Positions 3,959 to 5,191 of a stretch of 5,191 nt of DNA are shown here, piece after piece. The DNA lies in assembly GCA_011041825.1 (NCBI GenBank), contig DRAO01000089.1, positions 1-5,191 of the forward strand, in the 5' to 3' direction. The translations under genes were made by a program, and so were the position numbers. The notes beneath the pieces were generated by a model that saw nothing but the letters and a program-made list of their open reading frames with translations, searched no databases and had not been told where the DNA came from. Positions within the stretch are counted from its first letter, which is position 1; every line of letters begins with the position of its first letter. The stretch is from Chloroflexota bacterium (GTDB lineage: Bacteria; Chloroflexota; Anaerolineae; SpSt-600).

Positions 3959-4877
3959 CTTCCCTTCGCAGCTCAATGATAGCGTCTTTCAATGCGCCGG
4001 GTATGTACCTTTGCACCTCGCCTTCCGGGGTGCACACGAACCACCCCCGATGCTTGCCCTCTATGGTGCGGAGCACTAAAGGTCTGCCGTTAAGCTTGAT
4101 CATATGCAACGTCGCTCCGCATTCCGGACAACGGAGAGTGTCTCCTTCCTCTGGGAAATATATCCGCTTGCACCGGCAATGCACGGGAGGAAAAGCATAC
4201 TTGTCGTAGGCTTCGTTACGGATCCGATTTCCCTCCACTTCTATGTTTCTCCAATCCGGCTCTGGACCGGTCAAGTCTATTGAAGCCACTACCACATGCC
4301 TGTACGCAGCCTTTATATCCGGATACCACCATACAGAGCCTTGAGGGGTTTCCACGCGGAGAGGGCGGATGCTTTCAAATACGGGGGCATTGGCGGGCTT
4401 AGGTGCCCGGCAGGCGACCAGCACGGCCATGACTTTCTCCGCCGGATTTATCACATACACCCACTCAATGTATAAGGGATCAGGATATTCGCTTGAAATC
4501 TGGTCATCTGGGCCGTTGCCGTGTTCGTGGTATTTAGCTTCCGGGTCAGGATAGCCGTGCTCTTCGAGGTTCGACTGAAATGGCTCCGGCAAAGGCTCCG
4601 ACCGAAGCCAGTAGTCGTAGAAAGGACCGGAAATGGTATGAGGCTGACCGACGCCCTTTTGGCCGCAACAGGGGCACACGCCCCTGTTGAGATATTCACG
4701 CCAATCGCCGTACATAAGCAAGTCCTCGGCGAAGGCGTTCAGGTCTCGAAGTTGGCCGTTCGGGTGCAGATGTTCCCATAGTTTTGCGCCGAGATATGTG
4801 GGGTAGGAATCCCAGTGATTGTATACTCCCTGCCAGTGTTCGGGAGTGCCTATTGCCACACAACCTCTCGTGGACAT
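3942..4877 (-). CDS. MSTRG-type hypothetical protein with cysteine-pair motifs, 311 aa
   Basis: The N-terminus, MSTRGCVAIG then YNHWDSYPTYLGAKLWEHL (residues 19-37), matches a pattern I know from uncharacterised proteins of phages and mobile or accessory regions (MSTRG...Y-N-H-x-D-x-Y-P-x-x-L-G); no biochemical role is established to my knowledge. A first cysteine group is CPCCGQKG (C68, C70, C71). A second zinc-ribbon-like set is HCRCKRIYF and LRCPECGATLHM (C234, C236, C250, C253), followed by a strand-rich tail (RPLVLRTIEGKHRGWFV). The middle is acidic and aromatic (YPDPLYIEWVYVINPAEKVMAVLVA), and no enzyme motif is visible. The start is well supported: GGAGG lies 5 nt before ATG 4877. It is the largest gene of the cluster and overlaps the 82-aa gene by 17 nt. 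Zn binding is likely, the function unknown. Confidence 0.75.
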   Translation of the reverse strand: MSTRGCVAIGTPEHWQGVYNHWDSYPTYLGAKLWEHLHPNGQLRDLNAFAEDLLMYGDWREYLNRGVCPCCGQKGVGQPHTISGPFYDYWLRSEPLPEPFQSNLEEHGYPDPEAKYHEHGNGPDDQISSEYPDPLYIEWVYVINPAEKVMAVLVACRAPKPANAPVFESIRPLRVETPQGSVWWYPDIKAAYRHVVVASIDLTGPEPDWRNIEVEGNRIRNEAYDKYAFPPVHCRCKRIYFPEEGDTLRCPECGATLHMIKLNGRPLVLRTIEGKHRGWFVCTPEGEVQRYIPGALKDAIIELRREDERGH

Positions 4878-4920
4878 TTTTCCTCCAAACTTAAAATTAT
4901 GGTATAACCCTTTACGAGGG

Positions 4921-4953
4921 AGGCCGAAGCCCGTCTGCGTGAGCCTCGGCCCT
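4921..4953 (-). repeat. Intergenic hairpin upstream of the 311-aa gene
   Basis: On the minus strand GGCCGAGGC pairs with GCTTCGGCC as nine pairs including one G-U, with a 12-nt loop. It lies in the 95-nt gap between the rightmost gene and the 311-aa gene and ends 44 nt before ATG 4877. The following sequence (TTATACCATAATTTTAAG) is AT-rich and may contain a -10 element (CATAAT or TATACC), but I see no matching -35 box. Confidence 0.5.
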
Positions 4954-4972
4954 GACCTCTTGCTATGCCCGA

Positions 4973-5191
4973 CTACTTGATCGGTCTTGTTTCACCTTGC
5001 TCCAAATTCTTGGCCACCTCTTCCCAGTCCTGGCCTGGCACCTCCAAGACCGGGGCTTTCTCCAGGCCGAAAAGGGTAGCCATGTTGTCAGCTACCTCTC
5101 TTGCGGAGGGGCAATAAGGTTTGGCATCGCCGGGCACTCTATAGACGATCTTGCCCAGCAGAGCCACGCCCCATTCATCTATGTCCTTCGC
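4973..5191 (-). CDS. Hypothetical protein, C-terminal 72 aa (runs off right edge)
   Basis: The frame stays open to the window edge, so the real start is probably upstream. Internal GTG 5167 is available but has no convincing ribosome binding site. The visible part starts AKDIDEWGVALLGKIVYRVP and ends with DWEEVAKNLEQGETRPIK. It has a short strand (GKIVYRV), two likely helices (SAREVADNMATLFGL and WEEVAKNLEQ) and no cysteine pair or membrane span. No family is recognised. It shares the strand of the 311-aa, 82-aa and 104-aa genes and is probably upstream of them in one unit, although the hairpin-containing 95-nt gap could hold a separate promoter. Confidence 0.6.
   Translation of the reverse strand, partial: AKDIDEWGVALLGKIVYRVPGDAKPYCPSAREVADNMATLFGLEKAPVLEVPGQDWEEVAKNLEQGETRPIK

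Noticed and set aside
3975..4209. Short plus-strand open frame opposite the 311-aa gene
   Set aside because: It is antisense to the cysteine-rich C-terminal part of a well-supported gene, with no ribosome binding site of its own.
232..4977. Near-direct repeat GCTATGCCCG(A)CTACT at 232-246 and 4962-4977, which could bracket an element
   Set aside because: Exact 10-bp matches are expected by chance in a window of this size and the flanks do not match. It does not border the insertion sequence or any gene set in a sensible way.

Overview
The window looks like accessory DNA from a moderately GC-rich, probably thermophilic member of the Firmicutes (Clostridia, Moorella/Ammonifex/Desulfotomaculum-like). 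This rests on strong GGAGG-type ribosome binding sites, many short zinc-ribbon and hypothetical genes, an IS5-type transposase, two PIN-domain toxin-antitoxin modules and a non-housekeeping sigma factor. The organism assignment is an inference from gene content and style; no taxonomic marker gene is present.

Layout, left to right. (1) 1-141, minus: the N-terminus of an IS5-family-like transposase that runs off the left edge, with a hairpin over its ribosome binding site. (2) 272-1026, plus: a decayed toxin-antitoxin pair. It consists of a DUF3368-like PIN toxin whose first catalytic aspartate region is lost at a stop codon, followed by a UPF0175-like ribbon-helix-helix/HTH antitoxin. (3) At about 1024-1030 the antitoxin's 3' end is joined to the 3' end of a convergent sigma-70-family gene (body 1028-1768, minus). 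That gene keeps region 2 but has lost the DNA-binding part of region 4. (4) 1747-2310, minus: the genes upstream of sigma, namely a possible 23-codon leader ORF, a 65-aa helical protein and a 67-aa zinc-ribbon protein, with GC-rich hairpins between them. (5) 2448-3223, plus: an intact vapBC-type module. It has a consensus TTGACA-17-TATAAT promoter whose spacer is almost filled by a perfect 18-bp palindrome, and the two genes overlap by ATGA. (6) 3335-5191, minus: four small genes of unknown function, probably co-transcribed. The largest starts MSTRGCVAIG and carries cysteine pairs typical of zinc ribbons.

How the genes work together. The intact vapBC pair should be a self-regulating toxin-antitoxin unit and is the best-supported functional system here. 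The left third is a graveyard: the insertion sequence, the broken toxin and the truncated sigma factor share a rearranged segment. The minus-strand genes show a repeated layout, with a GC-rich hairpin lacking a T-tract placed about 25-45 nt upstream of the start codon. This may reflect RNA-level control or mRNA processing, but it is untested. No CRISPR array, tRNA, rRNA or replication origin was seen.
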